Assembly (NCBI RefSeq): GCF_006494775.1 | Contig: NZ_CP041146.1 | Location: 4,526,001 to 4,590,000, forward strand | DNA length: 64,000 nucleotides | Direction of reading: 5' to 3' | Source of the DNA: Nocardioides humi | Lineage (GTDB): Bacteria; Actinomycetota; Actinomycetes; Propionibacteriales; Nocardioidaceae | In this document: positions 57,149 to 64,000 of the stretch, piece by piece | Layout of the letters: each line of letters starts with the position of its first letter | Position numbering within the stretch: the first letter of the stretch is position 1 | Program-made: the position numbers and the translations under genes | The notes under the pieces: model-generated | What the model was told of the DNA's origin: nothing | The model's input: the letters and a program-made list of their open reading frames with translations, nothing else | Database searches by the model: none

Positions 57149-58164
57149 GCCTGCCGATCGGCATCCGGCTGCCTCCGTGCACCCGCGCCGACGAGGTGGC
57201 GCAGCTCGCCCGACGAGCCGAGGACCTCGGCTTCGCCCAGGTGTTCCTGCCCGACTCCCAGGTCCTGTGGCGCGACGCCTTCCTCACCGCCTACGCCGTG
57301 GCGCTGGCGACGGACTCGATCCGGATCGGCACGGCGGTCAGCAATGTCGTCACCCGGCACCCCAGTGTCGTCGCCGGCCTGACCCGCACCATCGGCGAGA
57401 TCGCCGTCGGCCGGTTCGACCTGGGCCTGGGGGTCGGCAACAGCTCGGTCGAGCCGGTCGGGCTCCGACCGAGCCGCCAGGACGACCTCCGTGCCGGGGT
57501 GGGCGTGATCCGTGCCAGCCTGGCCGGCGAGACCGTCGACTACGGACCGGTCAGCTCCCGGATGCGGGACCCGCATCCGGGAGTGCCGGTCCTGCTGGCC
57601 GCGAGCGGTCCGCGCAACCTCCGGCTCGCCGGCGAGATCGCCGATGGCGCGATCCTGCTGAGCGGCGTCTCCGCGGAGGCCGTCGCTCGCTCCCGCGGTC
57701 TCGTCGAGGCCGGTGCGCGCGAGGCGGGCAAGGCGCCCGAGGACGTCCGGATCATCGTCTCCGCCCATGCCCGGGTCAGCGACGACATCGAGCGGGACGC
57801 GCGGGTCCTCAAGCCGATCTGCGCGGGGATCGCCCAGCACGGCGGCCAGGCCGCGCTGCGCGCCGCCGGCATCGAGATCGAGGTGCCCGTCCACGTGCCG
57901 GAGGTCTATCCCGACCTCGTGCACGCCGAGGACTGGGACCTCGCGGTCGACGTCTGCGGCCGGTGGGTCAGCGATGCGGACGCGGTGCGCTTCGCCCAGG
58001 AGTTCTGCCTGTTCGGCACTCCGGCCGAGATCGCCGCCAAGCTCGACCTGGTCGAGCGGGCCGGCGCGACCTCGGTGTTCCTCCAGCACGTCGGCTCCTA
58101 CGACCTGCCGCGCGACCTCGTCGAGGAGGTCGGCGCGGAGGTGCTCGGGGTGCCTGCCCGCTGA
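57145..58164 (+). CDS. LLM-class (luciferase-like) flavin/F420-dependent oxidoreductase
   Basis: A 339-residue TIM-barrel protein of the bacterial luciferase family. Typical blocks are ARRAEDLGFAQVFLPDSQ, IRIGTAVSNVVTRHPSVVA, GRFDLGLGVGNS and VPVLLAASGPRNLRLAGEIADGAIL. The sequence resembles the F420-dependent group (methylenetetrahydromethanopterin-reductase-like) more than two-component FMN monooxygenases, but the cofactor cannot be fixed by eye. It overlaps both neighbours (4 bases and 1 base) in the ring-cleavage operon and may reduce or oxidise an intermediate. Confidence 0.85.
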   Translation: MSLPIGIRLPPCTRADEVAQLARRAEDLGFAQVFLPDSQVLWRDAFLTAYAVALATDSIRIGTAVSNVVTRHPSVVAGLTRTIGEIAVGRFDLGLGVGNSSVEPVGLRPSRQDDLRAGVGVIRASLAGETVDYGPVSSRMRDPHPGVPVLLAASGPRNLRLAGEIADGAILLSGVSAEAVARSRGLVEAGAREAGKAPEDVRIIVSAHARVSDDIERDARVLKPICAGIAQHGGQAALRAAGIEIEVPVHVPEVYPDLVHAEDWDLAVDVCGRWVSDADAVRFAQEFCLFGTPAEIAAKLDLVERAGATSVFLQHVGSYDLPRDLVEEVGAEVLGVPAR

Positions 58165-59462
58165 TGGCCGGGGCCACGCTCGCGACCCTCGTCCGCCGCG
58201 GTACGGCGGCCGCCGCCCTGGCGCGCGCGGGCGAGAAGGGCGTGGCGCGAGCGGCCGGGCTGCTGAGCATCGACACCCTGGCCTGCCTGGTGGTCGGCGC
58301 CGGGCACCCGACGCTGGGCCGGCTGCTGGACTCCCAGGACCCGGCGCCGGTCGACGGCGGATGGACGCCGCTGGCGGCGCCGGACGTCGGCCGGGCCCGG
58401 ACGGACGCGCTCGTCGTCGATGTGACCGCCGCCCACATCGACGAGCTGGACGCCGTGCACCCGGCGTCGGGCACGGTGCCCGGTGCCGTGGTGGTGCCGC
58501 TCGCCGTGCACCTCGGTGCCCGGACGGACACCTCGGGCCCGGAGCTGCTGGCCGCGGTCGCCGCAGGCTACGAGGTCACCGCCGTCGCGGCCGAGCTGCT
58601 GGGCGGGCCGCGGCTGTACCGGTCCTCCTGGTGGCCGGGGTCCGTGGCGGGGCGGCTGGGCGCCGCGATGACGGCGTCGTGCCTGCTCGGGCTCGACGAG
58701 GAGCGGACCCGGTGGGCGCTGGCCCTCGCGTCCGCGTCGGTGGGAGGCCTGCTCAGCGAGGACGTCTTCGCCGACGGGCACTACGTGCTCCTCGGCGATG
58801 CCGCGGCGGCGGGCCTGCGGGCGGCCCTGCGCGCCGCGGCCGGGCTGCGCGCCTCGCCGACGCTCCTCGACGGCCCCGCCCGCCGGGCCTTCGCCGTACC
58901 GGCGGACGGATCCGTCGACGGCGGGCCTCGCATCGTCGAGGGGATGCACAAGGAGTTCCCGTGCTCGACCCCGCTGCAGGCCGTGATCCGCGGTCTGGAG
59001 TGCCTCGCGGGACGGGCCGGCCGCGCGGCGATCGGCACGGCGAGCGCCGTCGAGGTGACGCTGCCCGCTGCGATGACGGCCTACATCTCGACCGACCGCG
59101 TCGTGGACGGCCCACCCGAGGCGGCCGCGAGCCTGGCCTACTCGGTGGGCGCGGTTGCCGAGGGACGGGAGCGGGACGTCCGGTACTTCCGGACCGCCGA
59201 CCCCGCGACCGCCTTCGGGGGTGAGCTCATGCTGGTGCCGGTCCCCGCAGCCGACGCGGTCGAGCTCACCGTGACCTCGGCGCGGGGCGATGTCGTGCGG
59301 CATCGCGAGCCGCTGCGGCTCGAGCTCGATCCGGCGGAGGTCGTCACGCGCAAGCTCGGCGTGCTGTTCGACGGCGACCCGCGCTGGACGGCGCTCCCGG
59401 GTGAGACGGCCGGCGGCCTCGCGCCGCGCGAACTGACCCGGCTCCTCGCCGAGCGTCGCTGA
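58164..59462 (+). CDS. MmgE/PrpD family protein
   Basis: A 432-residue MmgE/PrpD-family protein (2-methylcitrate dehydratase / cis-aconitate decarboxylase fold). It is recognised by the all-helical N-domain (LLSIDTLACLVVGAGHPT; DELDAVHPASGTVPGAVV, where family members have an active-site His) and the segment GMHKEFPCSTPLQAVIRGLE. Members hydrate, dehydrate or decarboxylate di- and tricarboxylic acids. The start overlaps the previous stop by one base (TGATG). It ends the ring-cleavage operon; operator 6 follows. Confidence 0.82.
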   Translation: MAGATLATLVRRGTAAAALARAGEKGVARAAGLLSIDTLACLVVGAGHPTLGRLLDSQDPAPVDGGWTPLAAPDVGRARTDALVVDVTAAHIDELDAVHPASGTVPGAVVVPLAVHLGARTDTSGPELLAAVAAGYEVTAVAAELLGGPRLYRSSWWPGSVAGRLGAAMTASCLLGLDEERTRWALALASASVGGLLSEDVFADGHYVLLGDAAAAGLRAALRAAAGLRASPTLLDGPARRAFAVPADGSVDGGPRIVEGMHKEFPCSTPLQAVIRGLECLAGRAGRAAIGTASAVEVTLPAAMTAYISTDRVVDGPPEAAASLAYSVGAVAEGRERDVRYFRTADPATAFGGELMLVPVPAADAVELTVTSARGDVVRHREPLRLELDPAEVVTRKLGVLFDGDPRWTALPGETAGGLAPRELTRLLAERR

Positions 59463-59509
59463 GCTCGGCCCATTGAGGGCGAATGCCTTCCCACCCGCCG
59501 TCCTTTCTT

Positions 59510-59525
59510 GTACGGTACAACGTAC
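59510..59525. promoter_or_regulatory. GTAC-N-GTAC-N3-GTAC operator 6 (MFS / Rieske operon)
   Basis: GTAC-G-GTAC-AAC-GTAC-GG, 18 bases before the MFS start. It is identical to operator 4 over GGTACAACGTACGG. Confidence 0.75.
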
Positions 59526-59543
59526 GGCGAAAGGAGCCGGACC

Positions 59544-60757
59544 ATGACCAGCACGATCGAACCGAGTACGACGACGGGCGTCCGCGCCGTCGCCGGGGTG
59601 CTCGGCACGCTCGTGGCGGTCTCCGTGCCCCCTTCCTGGTCGGCACGCTCGCCATCCAGATGGGTCGCACCATGGCCTTCGGGGCGGGCGACGTCGCGAC
59701 GGCGGTGGCCGGCTACTACGCGGTCTCGGCCCTGCTCTCGCCGTTCTCCGGCCGGTTCGTCGCGTGGTGCGGTCCGGCGACCGCTCTGCGGCTCGCCGCC
59801 GCCGGCAGCATGCTCGGTCTGGTCGGCGTCGCCCTGGCGGGCAGCGCGGCGGCCGTCGTGGCCGCCCTGACCCTGATCGGGATCCCCAACTCGCTCGTGC
59901 AGCCGGCGTCCAACCAGATCCTGTCGGGCATCGGTCCCGGCCGGACCCGCGCGGTCGCCTTCGGCGCCGTGCAGTCCGCGATCCCCGCGTCGACCCTCAT
60001 CGCCGGCGCCCTGCTCGCCGCGGTGGGCGGCTCCAGCTCGTGGCGCCCCGCCGTCTGGGCGGTCGCCGGCCTGGTGGCGGCCGTGCAGCTGGTCATCCCG
60101 TCCGGTCCGGCCGCCGCTCACCGTGCGCCCCGAGCCCGGGCCTACGCGGACCAGGAGGGCGGAGGGGCCTTCGCCGGCGCGGTCGGCGGACCGTCCCTGG
60201 TCGCGGCACTGGTCGGCGGTGCGTTCCTGGCGTCGATCGCCGCGACGACCCTGCCGTCCTTCCTCGCCGTCACCGGCCAGCACGCCGGGGTGTCCCCGCA
60301 GGTCGTGGGCGCCGTCCAGATGGCCGGCAGCCTGACCTGCATCGCCGCCCGGGTGATCGCGTCCTGGTCGGGCGGACGCCACCAGGGGGCGGACTCGCTG
60401 CGGGTCGTCGGGATGATGCTGGCCGGCGGCGCCCTCGGCTACGTGCTGCTGGGCACCGGATCGGGCTGGGGGTTCCTCGTCGGGGCGCTCGCCGCCTACG
60501 GGCTCGGCTGGGGCTGGAACGGCCTGTTCAACCTGAGCGTCACGCAGGCGCGCCCGCACAGCATCGCGGCCGTCACCGGCCTGACCCAGGGCGGCGTCTT
60601 CTTCGGCGGTGTGTGCGGACCGCTCCTGTTCGCCGCCGTCGCCGGGCCCGGCCGCTACGGGCCGGCCTGGTACGTCATCGCGATCGCCGCGGCCGCATCG
60701 GCCGCGTTGATCGCTCATGCCAGACAACGTTGGGTGAGAGGCGGAGTGGTGCTATGA
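59544..60757 (+). pseudogene. MFS transporter, one frameshift near the N-terminus
   Basis: ATG 59544, with AAAGGAG before it, encodes MTSTIEPSTTTGVRAVAGVL up to VAVSVPP, then the MFS sequence continues in another frame from FLVGTLAIQMGRTMAFGAGD to the stop at 60757. Adding one C in the run 59628-59632 restores a 404-residue major facilitator with about 12 helices (YYAVSALLSPFSGRFVAWCG; GLGWGWNGLFNLSVTQARP). It is probably uptake or efflux for the island's substrate. Its stop overlaps the reductase start, so a working gene is expected in the organism. Confidence 0.8.
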
Positions 60758-61704
60758 CCGACTGGGACGACGAGGGCGTCTTGGACCTGATGATCGGCGC
60801 GATGCGGATCGAGGCCGACGGCGTACTGAGCCTCGAGCTCGTCGATCCGGAGGGTGGGATCCTGCCTGCGTGGACGCCGGGCGCCCACATCGACGTCGGG
60901 CTGCCCGAGGTGGTGCGGCAGTACTCGTTGTGCGGGGACCCGGCCGACCGTGACCGCTACGTCGTGGGCGTGCTCGCCGAGCCGGAGTCGCGGGGCGGGT
61001 CGAGCCACATCCACGACGAGGCCCGTCCGGGAGACCTGGTCGAGGTCGGCGGTCCGCGCAACCACTTCGAGTTGGTGCCCGCCAAGCGCTATCTGTTCAT
61101 CGCCGGCGGCATCGGCATCACGCCGATCCTCCCGATGATCCGCCAGGCCGAGGCCGAGCGGGTGCCGTGGCGGCTCGTGTACGGCGGCCGCACGCGCTCG
61201 TCGATGGCCTTCCGGGACCTGCTCGCGGGCTACGGCGACCGGGTCCGGATCCAGCCGGAGGACGAAGCCGGCCGGCTCGACATCGCCGGGATCCTGGCGG
61301 ACCCCGAGGAGGGCACCGCGGTCTACTGCTGTGGCCCGACGGGCCTGATCGACGCGGTCGAGGGTGCGTGCGAGACGTGGCCCGAGGGCGCCCTGAACGT
61401 GGAGCGGTTCGCGGGCAAGGACCTCTCCGGGCTGGAGTCCGCGCCGGTGACGGTGCGCTGCGCGAAGTCCGACGTCACCGTCGCCGTGGCCGCCGACGAG
61501 AGCATCCTCGACGCCCTCGAGACGGTGGGCATCAGCGTCGCGAACGCCTGCCGCGACGGCGTGTGCGGCTCCTGCGAGGTACGGGTGCTGCAGGGCGAGC
61601 CCGACCACCGGGACTCGTTCCGCTCCCCAGGGGAGAGCGACGACACCACGCTCGCGGTCTGCGTCTCCCGCGCCCGCACGCCCGAGCTCGTCCTGGACAT
61701 CTGA
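60754..61704 (+). CDS. Oxygenase reductase, phthalate-dioxygenase-reductase type (FMN, NAD, [2Fe-2S])
   Basis: A 316-residue class IA-type reductase. The flavin domain shows RQYSLCGDP (Arg-x-Tyr-Ser), the NAD domain shows FIAGGIGITPILPMI and YCCGPTGLI, and the C-terminal ferredoxin domain has CRDGVCGSCEVRVLQG with a later Cys (LAVCVSRA). It feeds electrons from NADH to the Rieske oxygenase encoded next. Relatives are VanB and phthalate dioxygenase reductase. The ATG overlaps the MFS stop by 4 bases. Confidence 0.93.
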   Translation: MTDWDDEGVLDLMIGAMRIEADGVLSLELVDPEGGILPAWTPGAHIDVGLPEVVRQYSLCGDPADRDRYVVGVLAEPESRGGSSHIHDEARPGDLVEVGGPRNHFELVPAKRYLFIAGGIGITPILPMIRQAEAERVPWRLVYGGRTRSSMAFRDLLAGYGDRVRIQPEDEAGRLDIAGILADPEEGTAVYCCGPTGLIDAVEGACETWPEGALNVERFAGKDLSGLESAPVTVRCAKSDVTVAVAADESILDALETVGISVANACRDGVCGSCEVRVLQGEPDHRDSFRSPGESDDTTLAVCVSRARTPELVLDI

Positions 61705-61754
61705 CACGGCAGCCGAGCCCGGCAACGACGTGAACCTGGAGGAAGGAAACGACG

Positions 61755-63047
61755 ATGAGCCTCACCGAGAACGAGCAGTCGACGACGGACGCGCCCGAGC
61801 GCAAGGCGGCCAGACGCCGCCTGCCGGGTGAGGCGCCGCCCGCCCCGCGGCGTGCCCCCGCGGGCCGTAGGCCGCACGCCGCCCGACGTACGACGGGATC
61901 GAACGAGCACGGCAACGACTGGTCGTCGTGGCCTCTGTACGACGCCGCCGAGCTCGGCTTCCGCGACTACTGGTACCCCGTCATGTGGGCCGAGCAGGTG
62001 GGCAGGAAGCCGGTGCCGATCGAGCTGCTCGGCGAGCGGATCGTCCTGGTCCGCGAGAAGGACGAGATCTTCGGTCTGCACGACCGCTGCCCTCATCGCG
62101 GGGTGCCGCTCTCGCTGGGCCGGCGCCAGTACGAGGGCACGATCAGCTGCCCCTACCACGGCTGGACCTACGAGCTCGACAGCGGCCGGATGTGCGCGGC
62201 GCTGACCGACGGGCCGGACTCGCCGATCAACAACAAGGTCAAGGTGTCGACGTACCCCGTCGAGCAGCGCCTCGGCCTGGTCTGGGTCTACGTCGGCGAC
62301 GCCCAGGGCGACGATGTCCCGCCGGTCGAGCGGGACATCCCCGACGAGCTGCTCGACAACGACTTCGTGATGGGCGGCCGCTGGGACATCCGCGAGGGCA
62401 ACTGGCGCTTCGCGGCCGAGAACGGCTTCGACGAGGGCCACGCGAAGTACCTCCACAACACGGCGCTGTGGCGGCTGTTCAAGGTGATGCCCGCGTGGAA
62501 CATGACGCGCATCGTCGAGGAGGACGGCTGGCTGATCCGGGTGCAGGACGAGGTGCACTGGGAGGCCGAGTTCCCCGGTCTCGGGACGTGGACCAACAAG
62601 CGCTGGTGGAAGCGGATGCCGCTGCCCGACGCCCCGGGCAAGGGCAAGCGGGTCAACCCGGTCATCAAGGCGCTGGACATCCCCGGCTTCGTGTCCTTCC
62701 GGCTGCCCGGCCTGCTGCGCGTCGCCTACCCGGAGTTCATCCACTTCGAGTGGTACGTCCCCGTCAACGAGGACCAGGTCCGCTACGTGCAGATCATCGT
62801 GCGCTTCGAGAAGGGCGCGAAGGCCTCGATCTTCAAGGCGAAGTACCTCACCGCCATCCGGTGGCTCTTCCACGGCCAGTTCACCGGCCAGGACGCCTGG
62901 ATGGTCGACGTGATGAACGCCCCGCCGGAGAAGCTCTACCGCCCCGACCTGTCGCTGACGGCGATCCGTCGTCACGTCGAGCAGGTGGCGCCGACCGTCC
63001 AGGTCGACCGCACGCCCGGCTCGAAGCGCCGGCCCCCGGTCGAATGA
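61755..63047 (+). CDS. Rieske non-heme iron oxygenase, alpha subunit
   Basis: A 430-residue oxygenase. The Rieske centre is C112-P-H114 with C132-P-Y-H135, and the mononuclear iron site starts with D226-x2-H229-x4-H234 (GFDEGHAKYLHN). The first 50 residues are basic and low-complexity. There is no beta subunit, as in the monooxygenase/demethylase and carbazole-type (CarAa, OxoO) groups. With the MhpB/MhpC-like genes this would create the diol or phenol needed for ring cleavage. GGAGGAAGG lies before ATG 61755. The substrate is not determined. Confidence 0.92.
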   Translation: MSLTENEQSTTDAPERKAARRRLPGEAPPAPRRAPAGRRPHAARRTTGSNEHGNDWSSWPLYDAAELGFRDYWYPVMWAEQVGRKPVPIELLGERIVLVREKDEIFGLHDRCPHRGVPLSLGRRQYEGTISCPYHGWTYELDSGRMCAALTDGPDSPINNKVKVSTYPVEQRLGLVWVYVGDAQGDDVPPVERDIPDELLDNDFVMGGRWDIREGNWRFAAENGFDEGHAKYLHNTALWRLFKVMPAWNMTRIVEEDGWLIRVQDEVHWEAEFPGLGTWTNKRWWKRMPLPDAPGKGKRVNPVIKALDIPGFVSFRLPGLLRVAYPEFIHFEWYVPVNEDQVRYVQIIVRFEKGAKASIFKAKYLTAIRWLFHGQFTGQDAWMVDVMNAPPEKLYRPDLSLTAIRRHVEQVAPTVQVDRTPGSKRRPPVE

Positions 63048-63070
63048 CCCGACCCGAGAGGACTCCGAGG

Positions 63071-63223
63071 ATGAACCTTCGCCCGTTGGCACTGCTCCGC
63101 ATCCTGGCCGTGCTCGCCGTCCTGGCCGTAGCGCCTCGGCTGGTGCAGGCGGTGCTGCTGCGCCTGACCGGCACGGTCGTGCGCGACGTACGCCGGCAGG
63201 ACCGGCCCGCCTCGCAGCGATGA
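63071..63223 (+). CDS. 50-residue membrane protein in the catabolic operon
   Basis: ATG 63071, with GAGAGGACTCCGAGG before it, encodes MNLRPLALLRILAVLAVLAV followed by APRLVQAVLLRLTGTVVRDV and a basic end. It has one strong membrane helix and a positively charged C-terminus. The stop overlaps the next start (ATGA), which argues that it is translated. No family is recognised; a membrane anchor or helper of the Rieske system is possible. Confidence 0.55.
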   Translation: MNLRPLALLRILAVLAVLAVAPRLVQAVLLRLTGTVVRDVRRQDRPASQR

Positions 63224-64000
63224 GCGACGACCGCCCCCGCCTCGCCGTCCAGCGGCGCGGTGGGGGAGCGTCGGGGCCGCCGCTCGTGGTCCTGCACGGA
63301 GGCGGACCCGGCTGCCACGCCGCGGCGGACTTCCGCGCCCTGCTGCCGCACCTGGCCGACCGGGACCTGCTCCTGGTCGACCTGCCCGGCTACGGCTCCT
63401 CGCCACTGCCCGACGGCCGCGGTCCGCGGATGGCGGGCTGCGCCGATGCGCTGGCCGCGGTGCTCGACGACGGCGCGGTGGCGCGGTGCGACATCCTCAC
63501 GACCTCGCTCGGCGGGATCGTGGCGATGGTCCTGTCCGCCCGCCGCCCCGAGCTGGTCGGCCGGCTGGTCGCCTGCGGGAGCCAGCCGCTCCCGGCGCCG
63601 CCCGGCATCGCGGCCGACCCGGCGCTGGGCCCGCGGGCCCGGACGGCGTACTACAGCGAGGGCGAGCCGACCCCCGAGCGACTGCGGGAGACGGTGCTGG
63701 CGCTGGAGTGGCGCGAGCCCGGCCGGATCCCGGCCGAGCTCGTCCGGATCCGGCACGCCGCGAGCGTGTCTCCGGCGAGCCTGGCCGTCGCGACCGACCC
63801 GAGCCTCCTCGGCGAGCCGGACGACCTCTCCGGCCTGCTCGGCGAAGTGCGCGCCGAGACCCTCGTGCTGTGGGGCGAGCACGACCCGTTCGGTGAGCCG
63901 GCGTACGCCAGCTGGCTCGCGGACGGCCTGTCCCGCGGCTCCGCGGCCGTGGTGGCCGGCGCCGCCCACCACCCCCAGTCCGAGTTCCCCGAGCGCACCG
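63220..64000 (+). CDS. Alpha/beta-fold hydrolase (3' end outside window)
   Basis: At least 260 residues of an alpha/beta hydrolase, open to the window end. The oxyanion segment is VVLHGGGPGCHAA, close to the HGSGPG of MhpC-type C-C hydrolases and HGGPG of prolyl iminopeptidases. The nucleophile elbow is LTTSLGGIVAM (Ser), the acid is in WGEHDPFGE and the His in GAAHHPQSE. ATG 63220 overlaps the stop of the 50-residue membrane-protein gene. It is a second candidate for ring-fission-product or ester hydrolysis in the island. Confidence 0.85.
   Translation, partial: MSDDRPRLAVQRRGGGASGPPLVVLHGGGPGCHAAADFRALLPHLADRDLLLVDLPGYGSSPLPDGRGPRMAGCADALAAVLDDGAVARCDILTTSLGGIVAMVLSARRPELVGRLVACGSQPLPAPPGIAADPALGPRARTAYYSEGEPTPERLRETVLALEWREPGRIPAELVRIRHAASVSPASLAVATDPSLLGEPDDLSGLLGEVRAETLVLWGEHDPFGEPAYASWLADGLSRGSAAVVAGAAHHPQSEFPERT

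Noticed and set aside
55344..63047. Carbazole degradation (car) cluster
   Set aside because: The Rieske subunit and C-C hydrolase fit loosely, but CarB is a two-subunit dioxygenase and here a single MhpB-like protein is present, together with a molybdenum hydroxylase that car clusters lack.

Overview
ORGANISM. The window is very GC-rich, densely coded actinobacterial chromosome. Gene content and order point to Nocardioides or a close relative in Nocardioidaceae; this is inferred from sequence features and no database was searched. The left end (pcrA, M23 peptidase, sucC-sucD, perM-like gene, purN, purH) matches the mycobacterial Rv0949-Rv0957 neighbourhood. Other actinobacterial marks are a monomeric isocitrate dehydrogenase, a DUF3017 gene, an SCO4848-family protein and many apparently leaderless promoters. 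No tRNA, rRNA, CRISPR array, insertion sequence or prophage was seen.

LAYOUT, 1-37 kb (core genome). pcrA 3' end; M23 peptidase; sucCD; a sigma-factor/membrane-sensor locus (4.9-8.8 kb) with a split and a fused version of the same idea; perM-like gene; purN; a ZTP riboswitch ahead of purH-folD; a DUF3017 gene that seems to start at CTG; mdh; lipoprotein; acyltransferase and patatin; aquaporin; icd. Next come an EF-Tu paralogue with a leader peptide and attenuator-like hairpins, a DNA alkylation repair protein, a fused double ABC exporter, an MFS transporter, trpS, a 2'-5' RNA ligase-like gene, a YihY gene, an SCO4848-like gene, sdhCAB behind a candidate iron box, and an encapsulin with its DyP peroxidase cargo.

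LAYOUT, 37-64 kb (accessory metabolism). An FdhF/YdeP-type molybdoenzyme with a LysR regulator is followed by a catabolic island of more than 20 genes. The island holds an asparaginase-like amidase, an alpha/beta hydrolase, a maleate isomerase/racemase-family enzyme, a TetR regulator, a NitT/TauT-type ABC importer, an IclR regulator, a BisC-like molybdoenzyme, and a three-subunit molybdenum hydroxylase with a DUF1989 protein. It continues with an MhpB-like extradiol dioxygenase, an MhpC-like C-C hydrolase, a luciferase-like oxidoreductase, an MmgE/PrpD protein, an MFS transporter, a Rieske oxygenase with its reductase, a 50-residue membrane protein and a hydrolase cut by the window end.

HOW IT FITS TOGETHER. 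Most island genes overlap by 1-4 bases. Six intergenic regions in the island carry the same motif, GTAC-N3-GTAC, usually extended to GTAC-N-GTAC-N3-GTAC. The copy before the TetR gene is a perfect 17-bp inverted repeat. I read this as one regulon for uptake and breakdown of an aromatic compound, probably an N-heteroaromatic: hydroxylation by the molybdenum enzyme and the Rieske system, extradiol ring opening, C-C hydrolysis. The substrate cannot be fixed from sequence.

CAUTION. Four genes (YihY, FdhF-like, asparaginase-like, MFS at 59.5 kb) carry five single-base frameshifts in total. Each lies at a run of C on the coding strand and each is repaired by adding one C, so sequencing error is more likely than real gene loss.
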